Positions 8,435 through 17,188 of a stretch of DNA of 26,235 nt are shown in pieces. The stretch lies in the IMG/VR virus record IMGVR_UViG_3300025309_000047, positions 1 to 26,235 of that record. One strand, 5' to 3'. Source of the DNA: a virus. The stretch's first letter is position 1. Each line of letters starts with the position of its first letter. A program made the position numbers and the translations under genes. The notes beneath the pieces are model-generated. The model saw only the letters and a list, made by a program, of their open reading frames with translations, was not told the origin of the DNA and ran no database searches.

Positions 8435-10152
8435 TATTTGCCTTCCTTCAATAGTTCATTGTAAAGGGCTACTCTTCGTTCACGAGAAAATGTTTTACCG
8501 CGCTTTTTCTCCAATGCATCGATCTTGGCGGCATAATCTGCCGGGATGTCGACGGGTTTGTCTTCCTTGCCTATTTCAATTTTGCGCTTGAGCTTTTTAC
8601 CTCCAAATAGTCCTGGCTCTTTCACAAAGTCCAATTGCATGTTCTCGACTATGGCCGTTTGTGCTTCTGCCGGTGAAAGTGGTGATCCTTTGCGTTTCTG
8701 GGCTGCGGCAATGGCACTTTTGTTCTTGGTGAAATACTTGGCTTTTTCGGAATCGTCCAATCCTGGTATTTTGTCCAAAACATTGTTGATGGTTGCTGCG
8801 TGAGTAGTTGCGTCTCTTAATGCTTCCGGTGTCGAGGCTTTCTTGCGGTCATCCTGCAAGTGGGCGAACTGTTTATCACCCATTTCGAGCCGTAATGCTT
8901 TAAATTCGTTTTCAGGCATAGCAGCAAATAATTCAGGGCGCGAACGGTAATAGTAATAGGATGCATCGTACCGTTGCTGTGTTGCTGCCGCTGCTGCCGC
9001 GTCTGCGCTTCGTTCTGCCGCTACTGCACTCCGTTCGCTTGCGCGTGTCGCGCGTTCCGTGGTGTCTCTGTGTTCGATCTTCTGCCGTATTTTGGCGAGA
9101 ACGTTGCCCTGTTGTGCGATAGTCAGATTTGTAAATTCCGGCATTTTCATGATAGTGGTTGTGGTTAGTTTCGGGTTAACTTCCCACGCATCAGCGATTT
9201 TGCCATAGTTATAATCGAATCGTTCTTTGCCAGCAGCGGCACGATCGGCGGCCAACGATTTTAATTCGGTTCTTACCAGTTTCCGCAAATCGGTATCGGC
9301 AGTTTTCTTGTTGACCTCAGCCATTAACTTGTCGATTTCAAAAGGTGCGTCAAGGTCTTTCGGCATTAAAGGGGTTAATTCGCTGATAACACTGTCCACC
9401 TGTGAAGCTTGGAGTTTGGGCTTAATTTTGGTGTCGAATTCCTGTAGTCGTTCTTTAGTGAGGTATTTATTAAACGTACCCGATTTGATAAGTTCCATAG
9501 CGGCTAAAGGGTTGCGATTAACAACTCCGTCCAGATAGGAATCAGCAATAGCCGACTGACCGGCTACGAGTTTGTTTTCCTTGTCGGTCGGTCTTAACCT
9601 GGGATCGTTTATAATGGACGTGTTGTAGATATTGAGGTTATCGTCAAGCGTCCCGAATCCCTGATAAGCCGATTTCGAAGCACTGGCAAGTGCGCCGATT
9701 CGGGTATCCTCCGCAACCGCATCGCGTTGTTTGGCTTCGTGGCTAGAAAGGCTATTCTTTATTTTAAGGGTTTGCGATTCTATATGTTGAGAAACATCAA
9801 ACTTTTGCCGCTCATCGGTGAGATCTTTGGTATATTTTCCAACAGCCGACTTTTTCCATTCGTCTGCCCATTCCATGCTATTGAAAGCGTCTGTCCCCTT
9901 ACGAGACAGGCTGTCTTTTTCAAAGTTCAAGGCTTCTTCATTTACCAGTGTTCCTATCCGTTGCGTCGAGTAATATTGTTCCTCTTTTTTAATCTCTTGC
10001 TGACGTTTAAGAAGGGTATTGCCAAGATCGCCAATAACCACAGCAGCCCCGGCAAGGGCATTCGGTACTGCTTGCTCACCGAAAGACCCGCCTACGTTCG
10101 GTCCTTGTCCTGATACGGTGCCTTGTCTCTGATATGTCGGGATACGTGGCAT
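8434..10152 (-). CDS. Internal virion protein, T7 gp15-like position
   Basis: The protein has 572 residues. Its ATG overlaps the preceding TAA (TAATG). It lies between the small gp14-like protein and the giant gp16-like protein, the standard order of podoviral internal core or ejectosome genes, and its size fits the middle member. It is largely alpha-helical and charged. A short low-complexity stretch near residues 370-395 is rich in Arg, Ser and Ala (ERSAVAAERSADAAAAAA). No enzyme motif is visible. The assignment rests on synteny, length and composition rather than a diagnostic motif. It would be packaged inside the capsid and ejected with the genome. Confidence 0.75.
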   Translation of the reverse strand: MPRIPTYQRQGTVSGQGPNVGGSFGEQAVPNALAGAAVVIGDLGNTLLKRQQEIKKEEQYYSTQRIGTLVNEEALNFEKDSLSRKGTDAFNSMEWADEWKKSAVGKYTKDLTDERQKFDVSQHIESQTLKIKNSLSSHEAKQRDAVAEDTRIGALASASKSAYQGFGTLDDNLNIYNTSIINDPRLRPTDKENKLVAGQSAIADSYLDGVVNRNPLAAMELIKSGTFNKYLTKERLQEFDTKIKPKLQASQVDSVISELTPLMPKDLDAPFEIDKLMAEVNKKTADTDLRKLVRTELKSLAADRAAAGKERFDYNYGKIADAWEVNPKLTTTTIMKMPEFTNLTIAQQGNVLAKIRQKIEHRDTTERATRASERSAVAAERSADAAAAAATQQRYDASYYYYRSRPELFAAMPENEFKALRLEMGDKQFAHLQDDRKKASTPEALRDATTHAATINNVLDKIPGLDDSEKAKYFTKNKSAIAAAQKRKGSPLSPAEAQTAIVENMQLDFVKEPGLFGGKKLKRKIEIGKEDKPVDIPADYAAKIDALEKKRGKTFSRERRVALYNELLKEGK

Positions 10153-10607
10153 TATTTACTCGCTTTTAGTGCGGAAGATGCGCCGGATAGTAACGAACTC
10201 CCTGCCCCAATGTAACCGGCTGTTTGCGCGTTTTTGCCTCTCATTTTGGAAAGAGTCGCCGCGCTTCTCTGCTGTGCTGCTGCGATATCTCCACCGTGCC
10301 GAATTGCCAGGGCGTCAATCTCGCTTTTGGCTGCGGTGTCTTCCATCACCAATAATGGACTTCCGGTCATATCAACCCCAGATTTGCCGTATAAGGCGCG
10401 TTGAGTGCTTAACAGCTTACGTACGTTGTCCCGGTGTATGTTTTCGTCGTAGGAGGCTTTATCTTTCTCCGCAAGGGCATTTTGCTCTGCTACCTTGGCG
10501 TTGTAATCCGCTTCTTCGGCGGCATTCTCGCCAGCAGAATATTGGCTATACGCGGATACACCTGCGGACACAACAGCAACAGCAACGGCAACGTAAACCA
10601 TGCTCAT
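10152..10607 (-). CDS. Small internal virion protein, T7 gp14-like position
   Basis: The protein has 151 residues. The ATG at 10607 overlaps the previous TGA (ATGA) and has GGAGGT upstream. The N-terminus is hydrophobic (VYVAVAVAVVSAGVSAY), then come charged helical segments (AAEEADYNAKVAEQNALAEK). Further on are the GKSGVDMTGSPL patch and a glycine/alanine/serine-rich hydrophobic C-terminus (GYIGAGSSLLSGASSAL). This helix-rich profile with hydrophobic ends is typical of the smallest ejectosome protein, thought to insert in the outer membrane. It is followed by the gp15- and gp16-like genes in a one-base-overlap chain. Confidence 0.78.
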   Translation of the reverse strand: MSMVYVAVAVAVVSAGVSAYSQYSAGENAAEEADYNAKVAEQNALAEKDKASYDENIHRDNVRKLLSTQRALYGKSGVDMTGSPLLVMEDTAAKSEIDALAIRHGGDIAAAQQRSAATLSKMRGKNAQTAGYIGAGSSLLSGASSALKASK

Positions 10608-11068
10608 GGAGTTACCTCCAAAATCATTTTGATTTGTTCGTCAATGTATAAATCGTAATCAGCCATGGTCGGTACGGTAAGATCGTTTTCAAGTTCTTCA
10701 AGGTCGCATCCTTCGCGTGCGTCAGTGGCATGGACAGTAACCCATATAGTGTCGGAGTGCGTCAACCCCACCCGTTTTATACCTGGGTACGATTTGAGGA
10801 TTAACGGTGCCTGGACCCGTTTCATTCCGGTTTCCGTCCATACTGTAATATCGCCTTGCATCAGAAAATTAAGATGTTCTCGTTTGTGGACTTTTCCGAT
10901 AACCAACGTTCCTGCAGGTATTAGGATCTCTCTTCCGTATAGACCATCAGCAAAATGGTGAATTGGAGTCATGACCACTTGTGGCATATTTTTCATTTCG
11001 GATTCCATCAAAGCTACTTTGTTTCTAATATTTTGGACCGGTGATGTAAGGATATCTATTTCATCCAT
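10604..11068 (-). CDS. Cupin-like conserved phage protein
   Basis: The protein has 154 residues. It starts inside the end of the tail tubular B gene (8-base overlap) with GGAGGTG upstream. The central part (GREILIPAGTLVIGKVHKREHLN, about residues 45-70, followed by GDITVWTETG) looks like a cupin barrel with a His-containing strand, then IKRVGLTHSDTIWVTVHAT. Similar small cupin-like proteins sit among structural genes of many podoviruses, but their role is unknown to me. Metal binding is possible from the histidines (about 38, 61, 65) but unproven. Its position between tail and internal virion genes suggests a minor virion or assembly role. Confidence 0.65.
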   Translation of the reverse strand: MDEIDILTSPVQNIRNKVALMESEMKNMPQVVMTPIHHFADGLYGREILIPAGTLVIGKVHKREHLNFLMQGDITVWTETGMKRVQAPLILKSYPGIKRVGLTHSDTIWVTVHATDAREGCDLEELENDLTVPTMADYDLYIDEQIKMILEVTP

Positions 11069-13625
11069 TGGTTGTCACCTCCGCCATGAGAGCCACCACT
11101 GTAAGAGGCATGGGTTTGTCTTGAACAATCATCAAACGCCCGTCCCTTTCCCACTTCCCATCAAATCCGACAGGGATATCACCTGTAAACAACGGATAAG
11201 CGCCGCCCATAATCAATGTGCGTTCTCTGTCAAACATCGAATCAAGGTTATTAGCGTCACGCCCACACTTGAAAGCCCCTGAACGGTAAACCCTAACAGT
11301 AAGATCGTGAATCTTTTTAACCTTGCCTTGTGACGTTCCGTTGGCCTGTTGCGGGTCAAGTCTCATTGTTTGCAGGGTTCCGGTGTATTCCAGCCCTGCG
11401 TGAACTACTGACGCAGCGGTGTTTAAAGTGATTTGACCCCCGGTTACAGTCTTGCGGGATACATAAGACCCATCTGCGAGGATAACCACTTCTTCGCCTT
11501 CCAGGTGAGACAGTCCTGTGATAGTCGTAGTTGCTGCCCCGCTGTACGTTATTCCTGAGTCCACGAAGAAAGCGTTTAGCCCTTTGTTGGTTCTATATTC
11601 TTCTTCCGTGTCTGTAAACGGTTCGGCTAAAACTTCGATATATTGCACAGTCTGCCCGTTAATAGTCCTTGTCACAACCCGCCATACCTCGTCGTTATCA
11701 ACACCAGGGATACACGCCATGCTTGTGACCGTCCCGGTTGTTGGATGACGGTGCCAGCCGGTAACGTCTTGTTCCCTGAGATATGTGCAAGATACCATCT
11801 TCCCGTCAGTAGTCCATCCCCAAATTGTTGAGTTTGGTTCTTCCTGGAATGTGATACCGCTTATTCCCTCTTGGGATACATGTTCTGCAAGCAGAAGGAG
11901 GTCGGGGGCAGTGTATCCGTTCTGTTCCCATTGGTAGGTAAATTCCCTTATTTTCTTTCCCGACTTAACGTCGGCTCCCGCTTTCTGGATATAAAGCGTG
12001 GATTCGTTTATTGTGATAGGCGCCAAGTCTGCACAGCCTTTTGTACCCCTCCTTTTGCCCTGCACGTTCAACGGGGTCAACGGCTGGCTTGAGTCTTCCG
12101 GCCCTATCCGGCAAGGCCCGTTTGGAGTTCCGGCAATCAAGGCTTCTTTTTCTTCCAACCAAAATATCTTTTTGACCTGGTTCCCACCAAGGGTAAATTC
12201 AAAAGAATCAGAATCATCTACCCCAGGCGTGAAGTTCTCGTAACCTCCGACTACCGATCCCCACATGGTTTCCGGGTATGCTGTGGAACCTGCAAGAACC
12301 AACCTTTCGCCGTATAGAGTCGCACATGATGGATATCCGTTTGTGGAAGACCACACGGCGGATTCAAGTGACCAGTTATTTGTATCTGTGATCGCGGTTA
12401 GTTCTTTAAGAATTACACCTTTAGCCGATCCCGCCGAGACAATAGATGTTATCTCGATCAGACCGCCATGGACTCTGATGTATTTCCCCACGTCCGACGA
12501 CCGGAATATCTCCGCGCTTGCAGGAACTGGCGACCTTCTGACATAACTGTTATTGGGAGTGTCAACGGTGCTTTTTGTGTCTGGATCCGTGCCATCGGAG
12601 AGACGGATATAGATCGTATCGAACCCGAGTGTATCGTTGTCACCAAACGCCCATTGCTCAATACCAAGCGAACCCATTACACCTTCTGGTATCCAGATAC
12701 CGCTAATCAACACCCCGGCAGGCTTGATGCTCGTGTACCCTGGCGCGCTGTCTCTCAGGTAATAGGTTCCTGCGACTGATGACACCGTCCAATAATTCTG
12801 ATCTTCGCCCAAAAGATCAACGTAATCATTCACCGTTTCTGATGCTGCTACGGTAACTATTGCGCCGGTTGGTTTATCGGTGTCGGGTGTGATTCTCTTG
12901 TTTGGCGTCCCTCTCATTGACCACGATTGGGATGCTATGGGGGATGTTGACGCGAAGTCGTCTATGACCTCCAATTCAACTACGGTTGAAGACGTGAACG
13001 CGGTGATAGACCCGACACCCGCCCCTGATATGATGGTTTTGCCCACATCGCCAGAGAGGAAAACTGCAGCGCTTGCCGTCGCAGTTATGCCTATTCCGGT
13101 AACCGCCGAGAGGGTCAGTGTTGCTACTGGTTTAAAGCTTTGTTCGCTGATTGCGGGAGGTTTAAAGTTGATAACCGACAGTACCCATGATGTGTGGCCT
13201 GTACGGGATAATTTGCGTGGTTGATAACTCGGGTGGAGTAAGTAAAGGACATCGGCGGATTGGCATCTGACGTCGATATCTTCAATATCCGCCTCAAGAT
13301 ACGGGGATGCTATTTCATAAGGAACGCCAGTTACTTGTATTTGTGCTTTGTCTTTGTAAAACCTTATGTATTGATCGCCAAATTCAAGCATGTAAGCTTG
13401 CTCAGTTGAAAATTGAAATGGTACTAATCTGGTTTTTTTGGCGCTATTCTTGACACTTGTGATGTATTTAAATCCAGGACGGAAAACGGCAGGGCCGCGA
13501 GGGTCGTTGATGAAATTTTCCATGACATGCACAGCGTTTGCGTACTTGGACAGGTCTGTGCGACCGTCAAGTAGTGGCGAAAATTCACCCGCTGTAAAAT
13601 TTGTCTGGATCAAGTCTTGTGCCAT
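11061..13625 (-). CDS. Tail tubular protein B-like tail protein (T7 gp12 position)
   Basis: The protein has 854 residues from the ATG at 13625, which overlaps the upstream TGA (TGATG). An in-frame TTG one codon earlier is less likely. The N-terminus (AQDLIQTNFTAGEFSPLLDG, then RTDLSKYANAVHVMENFIND) is the characteristic opening of large podoviral tail-tube or stabilisation proteins. The rest is beta-rich, with no catalytic motif. It should form the nozzle below the portal and gatekeeper ring, joining tail fibres to the tube. It directly follows the tail tubular A-like gene, the conserved pairing in T7-like and BPP-1-like phages. Confidence 0.85.
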   Translation of the reverse strand: MAQDLIQTNFTAGEFSPLLDGRTDLSKYANAVHVMENFINDPRGPAVFRPGFKYITSVKNSAKKTRLVPFQFSTEQAYMLEFGDQYIRFYKDKAQIQVTGVPYEIASPYLEADIEDIDVRCQSADVLYLLHPSYQPRKLSRTGHTSWVLSVINFKPPAISEQSFKPVATLTLSAVTGIGITATASAAVFLSGDVGKTIISGAGVGSITAFTSSTVVELEVIDDFASTSPIASQSWSMRGTPNKRITPDTDKPTGAIVTVAASETVNDYVDLLGEDQNYWTVSSVAGTYYLRDSAPGYTSIKPAGVLISGIWIPEGVMGSLGIEQWAFGDNDTLGFDTIYIRLSDGTDPDTKSTVDTPNNSYVRRSPVPASAEIFRSSDVGKYIRVHGGLIEITSIVSAGSAKGVILKELTAITDTNNWSLESAVWSSTNGYPSCATLYGERLVLAGSTAYPETMWGSVVGGYENFTPGVDDSDSFEFTLGGNQVKKIFWLEEKEALIAGTPNGPCRIGPEDSSQPLTPLNVQGKRRGTKGCADLAPITINESTLYIQKAGADVKSGKKIREFTYQWEQNGYTAPDLLLLAEHVSQEGISGITFQEEPNSTIWGWTTDGKMVSCTYLREQDVTGWHRHPTTGTVTSMACIPGVDNDEVWRVVTRTINGQTVQYIEVLAEPFTDTEEEYRTNKGLNAFFVDSGITYSGAATTTITGLSHLEGEEVVILADGSYVSRKTVTGGQITLNTAASVVHAGLEYTGTLQTMRLDPQQANGTSQGKVKKIHDLTVRVYRSGAFKCGRDANNLDSMFDRERTLIMGGAYPLFTGDIPVGFDGKWERDGRLMIVQDKPMPLTVVALMAEVTTNG

Positions 13626-14215
13626 CAACGACCTTCCTTAGCCCATGAATAATTTCCGTTGTCCATGCTTTGTTCGTCCTTGTGCTTCGGTCGGTTGCCT
13701 TCCATGGCGTTCAGGCTGTAAGCAGCAGGTAGCTGGATTTCATGCAGTTCTTGTAAAAGCGCCTGTCTCATGCTCTTATCGCCTGCAAGCTTGGCGGAGA
13801 GTTCCGCCCCCAAATATGTCCCGAAACACGAAACGAATGACGGAGTGAATCGGCCTGATTCTTCCACTCTTCGGATATATCGGATGTAAATTTCGGTATC
13901 TTGGTTCGTTAAGAGTTGACCGCTTTCAACCGCCCATTCTGAATCACCTATAAGCTCCCAGACTCTCAAACAATCAGTTGGAAGTGTATAGGCATAATCA
14001 AACCCAAAAGCCGGGACAGGCGCTACTTGTGCGCTTATATCTGCCCTTGCCATGGCAAAGTTCCATGGATGCGAATAAATCAACTCATCACGCATTAGCG
14101 GATAGAATACTTGGCACGCCCTCGACTCTTTAGTTTCGGGGCCAAGTTCGGTGATTGTGGTTGACCCGAATTTAAGCAGCGCGATATTACATATTTGAAC
14201 CACTGAGGCAGACAT
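13625..14215 (-). CDS. Tail tubular protein A-like adaptor (T7 gp11 position)
   Basis: The protein has 196 residues. The ATG overlaps the previous TAA (TAATG). The N-terminal helix region (VVQICNIALLKFGSTTITEL) and the segment FYPLMRDELIYSHPWNFAMARA are the hallmark of tail tubular A / gatekeeper proteins. These form a ring docked on the portal and receive the tail tube. YAYTLPTDCLRVWEL and YIRYIRRVEE are further family-like patches. The last ~30 residues are polar and probably flexible. It is followed by the tubular B-like gene with a one-base overlap, consistent with a fixed ratio of the two tail proteins. Confidence 0.88.
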   Translation of the reverse strand: MSASVVQICNIALLKFGSTTITELGPETKESRACQVFYPLMRDELIYSHPWNFAMARADISAQVAPVPAFGFDYAYTLPTDCLRVWELIGDSEWAVESGQLLTNQDTEIYIRYIRRVEESGRFTPSFVSCFGTYLGAELSAKLAGDKSMRQALLQELHEIQLPAAYSLNAMEGNRPKHKDEQSMDNGNYSWAKEGR

Positions 14216-14592
14216 TACAGACCCGTTTCGATTCTGGCTTTTTGGAGTTCGTTTTCAAAGCGTTTAAGGCTCCACCTGTTATCATAGGCTTTACCGATCT
14301 TGTCCATGGCATCCTTGATTTCGGCTATTCTGTCTTCTGGGCTTTCTTCGACCGGTGCCGGTGGTTTCATGTCCGCGTTGATCAAATCGGCTGTGTCTTT
14401 GTCGGCAGGCGAACAATGGTTAAGCAGGCCGGAAACGTGCTTGATAGTGACATTACCTTTTTTGTCAGTAATTTCCTTAGTTCCCTTTTCGAGTTCAACA
14501 GTCAGGATTTCTTCGGTTACTTCAACCGTTGCGCCTTCCCGGCGAATGATCCCGTAGAACTGGAAATTTTCGTTGACTATAAATTTTGGCAT
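14215..14592 (-). CDS. Hypothetical structural-region protein with C-terminal helical domain
   Basis: The protein has 125 residues, with AAGGAG five bases before the ATG. The N-terminal ~45 residues form a beta-type module (MPKFIVNENFQFYGIIRREG, then ATVEVTEEIL) like small phage head-tail region proteins. A proline-rich linker (about residues 75-82) leads to a charged helical end (DNRWSLKRFENELQKARIE) that resembles the short helix-extended-helix motifs found at the ends of many phage proteins. It is the first gene after a hairpin terminator downstream of the capsid genes. A virion or assembly role is likely, but the exact function is unknown. Confidence 0.65.
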   Translation of the reverse strand: MPKFIVNENFQFYGIIRREGATVEVTEEILTVELEKGTKEITDKKGNVTIKHVSGLLNHCSPADKDTADLINADMKPPAPVEESPEDRIAEIKDAMDKIGKAYDNRWSLKRFENELQKARIETGL

Positions 14593-14603
14593 ACGTGCTC
14601 CTT

Positions 14604-14632
14604 AAAAGAAGGGGCGAGTCGTCCCCGCCCCT
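14604..14632 (-). terminator. Hairpin terminator/attenuator after the capsid genes
   Basis: Read on the minus strand, AGGGGCG pairs with CGCCCCT (7 bp, GC-rich, at 14610-14616 and 14626-14632) around a 9-base loop. TTCTTTT follows directly. The hairpin starts seven bases after the stop of the cement-like gene. It has the form of an intrinsic terminator and probably lowers read-through from the heavily needed capsid genes into the tail genes. The T-tract is interrupted by a C, so termination is probably partial. Confidence 0.65.
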
Positions 14633-14638
14633 ATGTGG

Positions 14639-15097
14639 TTATTTGCCCTGCTGCAGTGGCGGTCCAATCCAAGAAGTTACCTTGCCGGTTGAAAGCGCCT
14701 GGACAGTCAGGGTTGCAGTTACCCCAAGGTAAGGGCTGAATGTGCCGTTAGGAAGTGCGCGGCTGAACAGATACGTGCCGTCCTTATGCTCGGATGGGGT
14801 ATTTTCGGTGACTGCAAACGAATCAATAACAGTCCCCCCGGTGGTTGGGGTGGAGTCGCTATCTGCGTAGAGGTCGAATGTGATAACACATCCATCGACT
14901 GCGGCCAAAAGATCGGCGCCGTCTACAATGCAGTTCCAAAAGAGTTTACCGGATACGTTTGGCCGGTCATTTGTAGCGGTCCCGGTGTGGTCTTTCATCT
15001 GGGGGATCAGTATCTGATCGGTCAGGACGATTACGTCTGCAGCCGCGCCGGAAATAGCCTGGGCTGTGGTAAATACAAGTTGTGAATCTCGTCTCAT
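14639..15097 (-). CDS. Capsid cement/decoration-like protein (resembles BPP-1 Bbp16)
   Basis: The protein has 152 residues, with AAAGGAG upstream of the ATG, lying 21 bases after the major capsid gene. The N-terminus (RDSQLVFTTAQAISGAAADV) and the strand-rich middle (FDLYADSDSTPTTGGTVIDS) and end (TFSPYLGVTATLTVQAL) fit the jelly-roll cement proteins that sit beside the capsid gene in BPP-1-type podoviruses. There, cement subunits clamp the capsid at symmetry axes and are made in amounts similar to the capsid protein. A terminator-like hairpin immediately follows, which would set such an expression boundary. The family call rests on my recognition of the pattern and on synteny. Confidence 0.75.
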   Translation of the reverse strand: MRRDSQLVFTTAQAISGAAADVIVLTDQILIPQMKDHTGTATNDRPNVSGKLFWNCIVDGADLLAAVDGCVITFDLYADSDSTPTTGGTVIDSFAVTENTPSEHKDGTYLFSRALPNGTFSPYLGVTATLTVQALSTGKVTSWIGPPLQQGK

Positions 15098-15118
15098 TTG
15101 ATTATCTCCTTTCTGCTA

Positions 15119-16093
15119 TTAAGAAATAGCTGTTTCAGTATTGAGAAGGATCTCGCGGTCAACCTGACGGATTGGTACACCTTGGAAGTAAAGAGGCGGT
15201 TCGCCAGACAGGGCATTTCCACCAGGGGTGTAGTAGATGTTCGACTTATCCTTGGCTTTAATTTGCATCTGGGTCAACACCGTTTCGTTGACGTAGATAG
15301 TGCGTCCCGGTCCTTTGCTCATATTGTTGAGCAGGGTAATCAGGTTGTCCTCGTCAAACAGGTTGGAAGTTCCTGCTGTTTCGACGTTTGCAAGACGGGC
15401 TATTGCACGAGGGTTACGAACTACCAGACCACAGCGGACAACAAAGTGGTCACGATAAACTTCGATCAGTCCGGATGTGGTTTCGGAGGTAACCTGTCCT
15501 TTGTCGGTGTGCTGTACGCCAAGGGTTGGTGACATGTTTTTTGGATAAATGAAGTGTGCTTTATCCAGGCCCCAATCAACAATGTATACCGAAGTCACGT
15601 CAGAACCGGTACCAGATTGACCAATACAGAAGCGACCATCCAGCGTATTGAGACGGGCGGCAAGGCCATGCATTGCATCAGGATCCGCATTCGAGTCGGC
15701 ATAGATGATATCGGATGCGATTGTCTGTCCAAGCCCTTCAATGAACGCATCCGATATCATCGACCGGAACATACCAGGAGACGGCATAGAATCAACCAAA
15801 GCCGCGTCCACGTCGCAGTAATCCTCGATTGTTTCAATCACATCCATGATCTCAGTAGTACGAGATACGGAGGCGGCCACACGAGCATTCAACTTACGGC
15901 GTGAACCGGTAGGCAGTGAAGCTCTGCGGGTGGTTTTGTTGGTCCATACGTCGTTAGATGCAACGTGTGGGGCATCACCGAGCATGTTGCCGGTGCTTCT
16001 GTTAAGGACTTCGGCAATCCTTGCGAGATTACCAGAAGGATCAATGCGTTTTGCCTGCTCGACAAAACTGTATGTGCTGGTTTGAAGTGCCAT
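15119..16093 (-). CDS. Major capsid protein (BPP-1-like)
   Basis: The protein has 324 residues, with GGGAG upstream of the ATG. It starts ALQTSTYSFVEQAKRIDPSG and carries a long region typical of HK97-fold capsid proteins of this podovirus type: YCDVDAALVDSMPSPGMFRS, then a basic N-arm-like patch TTRRASLPTGSRRKLNARV at about residues 54-72. The C-terminal part (GGNALSGEPPLYFQGVPIRQ, then VDREILLNTE) matches the usual end of these capsid proteins, where the last strand carries the nearest-surface loop. It is placed after the scaffold gene and before the cement-like gene, exactly the capsid-assembly order. Confidence 0.92.
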   Translation of the reverse strand: MALQTSTYSFVEQAKRIDPSGNLARIAEVLNRSTGNMLGDAPHVASNDVWTNKTTRRASLPTGSRRKLNARVAASVSRTTEIMDVIETIEDYCDVDAALVDSMPSPGMFRSMISDAFIEGLGQTIASDIIYADSNADPDAMHGLAARLNTLDGRFCIGQSGTGSDVTSVYIVDWGLDKAHFIYPKNMSPTLGVQHTDKGQVTSETTSGLIEVYRDHFVVRCGLVVRNPRAIARLANVETAGTSNLFDEDNLITLLNNMSKGPGRTIYVNETVLTQMQIKAKDKSNIYYTPGGNALSGEPPLYFQGVPIRQVDREILLNTETAIS

Positions 16094-16108
16094 TTTATAT
16101 TACTCCCT

Positions 16109-16870
16109 TCATTTAAATTTAGTGTTCGGGAACCTGGCTTTAGCCTTGTCCTCTTCGGACAGTTCCCCGTTGTTTCCGTCACGACCTGAGTTGATTCTGT
16201 CGTCGGATATCTGTTTTCCGATGTTTGCGAATATCTTGAGGAATATAGGATGGTTGCCGAGTGGTATTCCGTTCACCTTTGTTTCTTCGATAAACTTTTT
16301 GCCCTCTTCGCCGCCACCTAATTCCCTGAATGCTCTTACAGCCAGTTCGGAGTTTTCCTTGAAAGCATCACCCTTCCATTCGTCTTTCAGGGTGTTGATG
16401 GCCTTCTCGGTTTCTTCACGTTCCGTTTTTTGCTGTAATTCCAGCCCCTGTTTAGCAAGATTCAGATGTGTTTCGGTTATCTCCTTTGCTTGGGCATCGG
16501 ATAAACCAACCTTGTGAAACAGTTGCTTGTACACCGTCTCGACTTCGGCTGTGTACGGTATTTCTGGCGGCAAATCGGCGGGGCGTGTGTATGTGTATTT
16601 ATCCGGTGATTCCGGCCTCCCCAGTTTTGAATAAAATGCCGCTTTTTCCTCGTCGGTCGACGTCTCTCCCGGGATGTATAATGCGTTCTTGCTCTTGCCC
16701 TCCAACTCAAGCAGAGTCTTTCCCATTTCGCCAATCGTCTTGAATTGGGTCAGCCTCTCGTTGCCTTGCAGGTCTTTGTCAAGCTGCGCTGTCCATGCCG
16801 GTGCTTTATCGCCGCCGTCTGCTGATTGATCGTTGTTACCCCCGTTTTCGAGGTTGGCTTGATCTCCCAT
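16109..16870 (-). CDS. Capsid scaffolding protein
   Basis: The protein has 253 residues and is strongly acidic and helical, with a disordered N-terminus (GDQANLENGGNNDQSADGGD) and a charged C-terminus (ELSEEDKAKARFPNTKFK). The motif GRPESPDKYTYTRP (about residues 81-94) and the following helices (KVGLSDAQAKEITETHL) are classic for podoviral and siphoviral scaffolds. It lies directly upstream of the capsid gene, 15 bases away, with its own strong AAGGAG site. Its role is to nucleate the procapsid and then leave or be removed. No protease domain is visible. Confidence 0.88.
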   Translation of the reverse strand: MGDQANLENGGNNDQSADGGDKAPAWTAQLDKDLQGNERLTQFKTIGEMGKTLLELEGKSKNALYIPGETSTDEEKAAFYSKLGRPESPDKYTYTRPADLPPEIPYTAEVETVYKQLFHKVGLSDAQAKEITETHLNLAKQGLELQQKTEREETEKAINTLKDEWKGDAFKENSELAVRAFRELGGGEEGKKFIEETKVNGIPLGNHPIFLKIFANIGKQISDDRINSGRDGNNGELSEEDKAKARFPNTKFK

Positions 16871-16981
16871 CGTTTAAATCTCCTTTGCTTAAAATAAAAT
16901 ACCCCTGAAAACACATTCCGGTTTTACGGTGATGGTCTTCAGGGGAGGTCGAAACGTGCCCTGTTTGGTTGTGTTCTGATC
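16871..16981 (-). other. Longest gene-free stretch of the operon; leader of the capsid genes
   Basis: This 111-base gap between a small hypothetical gene and the scaffold gene is the largest non-coding interval seen. It holds a long-looped hairpin with a T-rich tail and the scaffold ribosome site (AAGGAG). I see no convincing sigma-70 promoter in it: TATTTT follows the hairpin, but no -35 element is placed correctly. No phage RNA polymerase promoter could be recognised. Confidence 0.5.
16891..16945 (-). terminator. Possible terminator or RNA-processing hairpin upstream of the scaffold gene
   Basis: On the minus strand, CCCCTGAA (16938-16945) pairs perfectly with TTCAGGGG (16902-16909). Two further pairs follow across one mismatch, closing a loop of about 24 bases. 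TATTTTATTTT follows the 3' arm. The long loop makes it weaker than a standard terminator, so an mRNA stability or processing element protecting the scaffold-capsid message is an alternative. Confidence 0.45.
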
Positions 16982-17188
16982 TTACTTAGTTAAATAAATA
17001 GTTCCGTCTATATTAACTATTTTACCTTTCAGTTCTTTTCCTTGGTAAATATATACTTCATCCCGTGGAATAGTACCGTTGCATTTGAATGTAAACGATC
17101 CGTCTTTAGAATGATCTTTTTCTTTCTCCAAAGCAGCAACAATGCCTTTCAAGTGGCGAATTACGGTTTCTATTGTTTCGGGTTTCAT
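16982..17188 (-). CDS. 68-residue hypothetical protein
   Basis: The ATG overlaps the previous TGA by four bases (ATGA). The N-terminal half is a charged helix (IETVIRHLKGIVAALEKEKD). The C-terminal half is beta-type (GSFTFKCNGTIPRDEVYIYQ). No known motif is seen. With its upstream partner it forms a pair of AT-rich small genes inserted between the virion genes and the scaffold, suggesting accessory 'moron'-like cargo. Confidence 0.6.
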   Translation of the reverse strand: MKPETIETVIRHLKGIVAALEKEKDHSKDGSFTFKCNGTIPRDEVYIYQGKELKGKIVNIDGTIYLTK

